Shown here: piece after piece, positions 62,763 through 64,000 of the stretch
Layout of the letters: each line of letters opens with the position of its first letter
How positions within the stretch are numbered: the stretch's first letter is position 1
DNA from: Myxacorys californica WJT36-NPBG1
GTDB taxonomy: Bacteria; Cyanobacteriota; Cyanobacteriia; Leptolyngbyales; Leptolyngbyaceae
Reading direction: 5' to 3'
NCBI GenBank assembly: GCA_019359315.1
Contig: JAHHHO010000005.1
Coordinates: 93,738 to 157,737 of the forward strand
DNA: 64,000 nt
The notes under the pieces: generated by a model
What the model saw: the letters and a program-made list of their open reading frames with translations, nothing else
The model's database searches: none
Told to the model about the DNA's origin: nothing
Program-made: the position numbers and the translations under genes

Positions 62763-62870
62763 TTCGGCGTTTCGGCGTTTCGGCGTCCAATTCGGCACTC
62801 CCTAGGCCGATTGGACGCCGAAGCTCTACGCCGAAGGTTACGCCGAACTGACGCCGAAGGTTACGCCGAA
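62763..62870. repeat. Iteron-like cluster: three TTCGGCGT and five inverse ACGCCGAA octamers
   Basis: Direct copies are contiguous at 62763-62786; inverse copies are at 62815, 62828, 62840, 62851 and 62863. The centre forms a hairpin (CGGCGTCCAAT...ATTGGACGCCG). It lies between genes, unlike the first cluster in the helicase gene, and could be an origin or partition site of the element. Confidence 0.8.
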
Positions 62871-62909
62871 AATTCTGCCTCTCTACCTTTGGTTGTTTCA
62901 GCTATCAAC

Positions 62910-63197
62910 ATGAATCAACAACAAATGAGTGACCATCTGCCAAAACATTTATATCAACTCAATCAAAAGGTTCTCATTTTTCACAATGACAAACAACCGT
63001 GGACGGTGGGAAAAGTTGGCGAGATTGCAAGCCTCATAAATGAGCCTCACCCGTGGGATTATTGCGGTAATGAACCCTACTATTATGTTTTTGTGGATCA
63101 TTCCGAAGGCTCATCTTCTGGATGCGTTTTAATACAATCAGCACTAAAAGCTGTAGGCCACATTGATCTAACTGTTGAAACTGTTGGAGAAGAATAA
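62910..63197 (+). CDS. Small hypothetical protein after the iteron cluster
   Basis: 95 residues from ATG 62910; the frame is open through the repeats but that part is repeat-derived. A beta-rich domain is seen (QKVLIFHNDKQPWTVGKVGE, EPYYYVFVDHSEG) with an acidic C-terminus. No family recognised. Confidence 0.55.
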   Translation: MNQQQMSDHLPKHLYQLNQKVLIFHNDKQPWTVGKVGEIASLINEPHPWDYCGNEPYYYVFVDHSEGSSSGCVLIQSALKAVGHIDLTVETVGEE

Positions 63198-63568
63198 GCG
63201 AAAGACTCGTGAGCTGCTGCATTAGACCGCAGAATGCCGGAGGAGAAGAGGTTTCAGAATTGGGAAGCATTTGGCGCTGCAATGTAGTTAACAGAACACA
63301 AACAATTCACATCAGATTCTTCCGCTAGCAGAGAGATTACCTCCATTCCCAGAGATAGGCTATTGGTTACAGGGTTGCTAGCCCCCGGGTTTCCACTGTC
63401 TGCGGCTTAAACTACCAACACTTAACCATCAAAATCTAGGCTAAAATTAGATCATCTGCTGAAAGTTCATGCCTTCGAGCTTTTCACTCTAAAGTATTGC
63501 CACTAGGACTAGGCTCTGAATTCCCCTCCTTGTGCCGTTAGTTAACACTATTGGCTTAGGAGACTATT
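63198..63568. other. Junction region: end of accessory sequence and duplicated Crp leader
   Basis: 63198-63384 shows nothing I recognise. From 63385 the sequence is the inverted duplicate of the hydrolase end and Crp/Fnr leader (38111 down to 37928). Confidence 0.6.
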
Positions 63569-63877
63569 TTGTTGCAGAATTTCGGTCCATCTAAGAATCA
63601 ACTGCTCGCCGCCTTACCCGACGAGGAATATCAGCGCATTCTGCCACATTTAGAAGCGGTTGATCTCCCTCTAAAGAAAACTCTCTATGATCCTGGTGAC
63701 AAGATCGACTATGTCTATTTCCCTAACCAAGGGATCATTTCATTAGTCACGATTCTAGAAGACGGAGCGAGTGTTGAAAGTGGAATCATCGGAAAGGAAG
63801 GCGTGCTAGGCGTTGGGGTATTTCTAGGCGACCCGATCGCGCAACACCAAATGATGGTTCAATCTCCCGATAGTGGG
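63385..63877. repeat. Inverted duplicate of 37619-38111
   Basis: It contains the last codons of the alpha/beta hydrolase, the intergenic region and the first ~100 codons of the Crp/Fnr regulator, ending abruptly at an ISAs1-like insertion. Confidence 0.88.
63569..63877 (+). pseudogene. Truncated second copy of the Crp/Fnr regulator gene
   Basis: The first ~103 codons match the regulator at 37211-37927 with few substitutions (for example TLYDPGDK for TLYHPGDK). The TTG start and AGGAG site are kept. After PDSG the frame runs into transposon sequence, so the effector-domain end and DNA-binding domain are lost. Confidence 0.88.
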
Positions 63878-64000
63878 GCAGGGCTGATTTATTGCAAAAA
63901 GGAAAAGAGGCGACAAATATCGTGAGCAACTGCCCGGATGCCTTGAGTAATTGAGGCAAAGCCCTGCAATCGCAAAAGATTGAGCGCTATCGTGCGGAGA
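63878..64000 (-). mobile_element. ISAs1-like insertion sequence, 3' end (continues past the window)
   Basis: The junction after the Crp copy is CAGGGCTGATTTATT, a plausible terminal repeat. On the minus strand 64000-63889 encodes LRTIALNLLRLQGFASITQG and ends LFSFLQ then TAA, which matches the C-terminal end of ISAs1/H-repeat transposases from memory. Confidence 0.65.
63889..64000 (-). CDS. ISAs1-family transposase, C-terminal fragment (cut by window edge)
   Basis: The last 36 residues and TAA stop are visible (ALNLLRLQGF, GIRAVAHDICRLFSF). The rest lies outside the window. Family assignment rests on this short stretch. Confidence 0.6.
   Translation of the reverse strand, partial: LRTIALNLLRLQGFASITQGIRAVAHDICRLFSFLQ

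Larger units (their letters stand above)
57058..63384. mobile_element. tRNA-Glu-associated integrative element (right end not resolved)
   Basis: It starts at the tRNA-Glu att site and holds integrase, helicase, a small gene, an Xre regulator and small unknown genes, plus two clusters of short iteron-like motifs. A direct copy of the att sequence on the plus strand, which would mark the far end, is not present in the window. 63384 is only the last base before the duplicated Crp segment. No conjugation, capsid or terminase genes are recognised. Confidence 0.6.

Noticed and set aside
62763..62870. CRISPR or simple terminator interpretation of the TTCGGCGT cluster
   Set aside because: Repeats are only 8 bases and lack spacers; a hairpin exists but no T-run follows.

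Overview
The window is a cyanobacterial chromosome segment. The palindromic octamer GCGATCGC (HIP1) is scattered through almost every gene, and many products belong to families typical of filamentous or unicellular cyanobacteria: a DUF6464 protein, Uma2 nucleases, a P-loop glycerate kinase, an MFS/HEAT translocase-like protein and a PRC-barrel/DUF2382 pair. I cannot name the genus from sequence alone. TGA is used as a normal stop, TTG and GTG starts are common, and Shine-Dalgarno sites are patchy.

Positions 1-42900 are mostly ordinary chromosome. In order they hold: an MFS/HEAT protein and a cyclic-nucleotide-binding protein; an MscS channel; alr; an HNH nuclease; a DHH phosphoesterase; sixA; a gene with two fused MarR domains; a KDPG aldolase; two PRC/DUF2382 stress-type genes; a 21-bp tandem repeat tract; ribF; a MoxR ATPase; two Uma2 nucleases; cysK with a small 2Fe-2S ferredoxin-like gene; LtrA; YgfZ; fmt; a LivM/LivG ABC pair; a toxin-antitoxin-like pair; pgi; a secreted repeat protein and an LprI-like protein; 1-Cys peroxiredoxin; a parvulin plus C39-like ABC exporter (type I secretion type); a frameshifted hicB; MOSC and MarR genes; a Crp/Fnr regulator; a membrane alpha/beta hydrolase; divergent ribokinase and nucleoside hydrolase; and a hemerythrin protein.

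Positions 42900-64000 are an accessory, heavily rearranged region. Nested IS630 and IS5 remnants and a MITE-like element (43.05-44.25 kb) lead into a decayed, inverted copy of the integrase end of an integrative element (44.25-45.50 kb). A histidine kinase, a secreted FAD oxidase with a chimeric tail, and an unrecognised gene cluster (50.1-53.0 kb) follow. That cluster is broken by TGA stops and an IS5 insertion. Three chromosomal genes (glycerate kinase, a glycine-rich membrane protein, plsC) precede tRNA-Glu(TTC) at 57005-57077.

The tRNA 3' end is the attachment site of an integrative element. It carries, in order, a tyrosine recombinase, a RecA/RepA-like helicase with a dense cluster of ACTGATCG motifs, a small gene, an Xre regulator with near-perfect palindromic operators, four small unknown genes (three with predicted membrane segments), and a second iteron-like cluster of TTCGGCGT octamers. 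The window ends in a 493-bp inverted copy of the hydrolase/Crp junction at 38 kb, interrupted by an ISAs1-like transposon. The paired inverted duplications (38 kb with 63.5 kb; 45 kb with 57.5 kb) suggest past inversion or segment exchange. The tRNA-Glu element is the best candidate for a little-described system: a small, apparently replication-competent integrative element.
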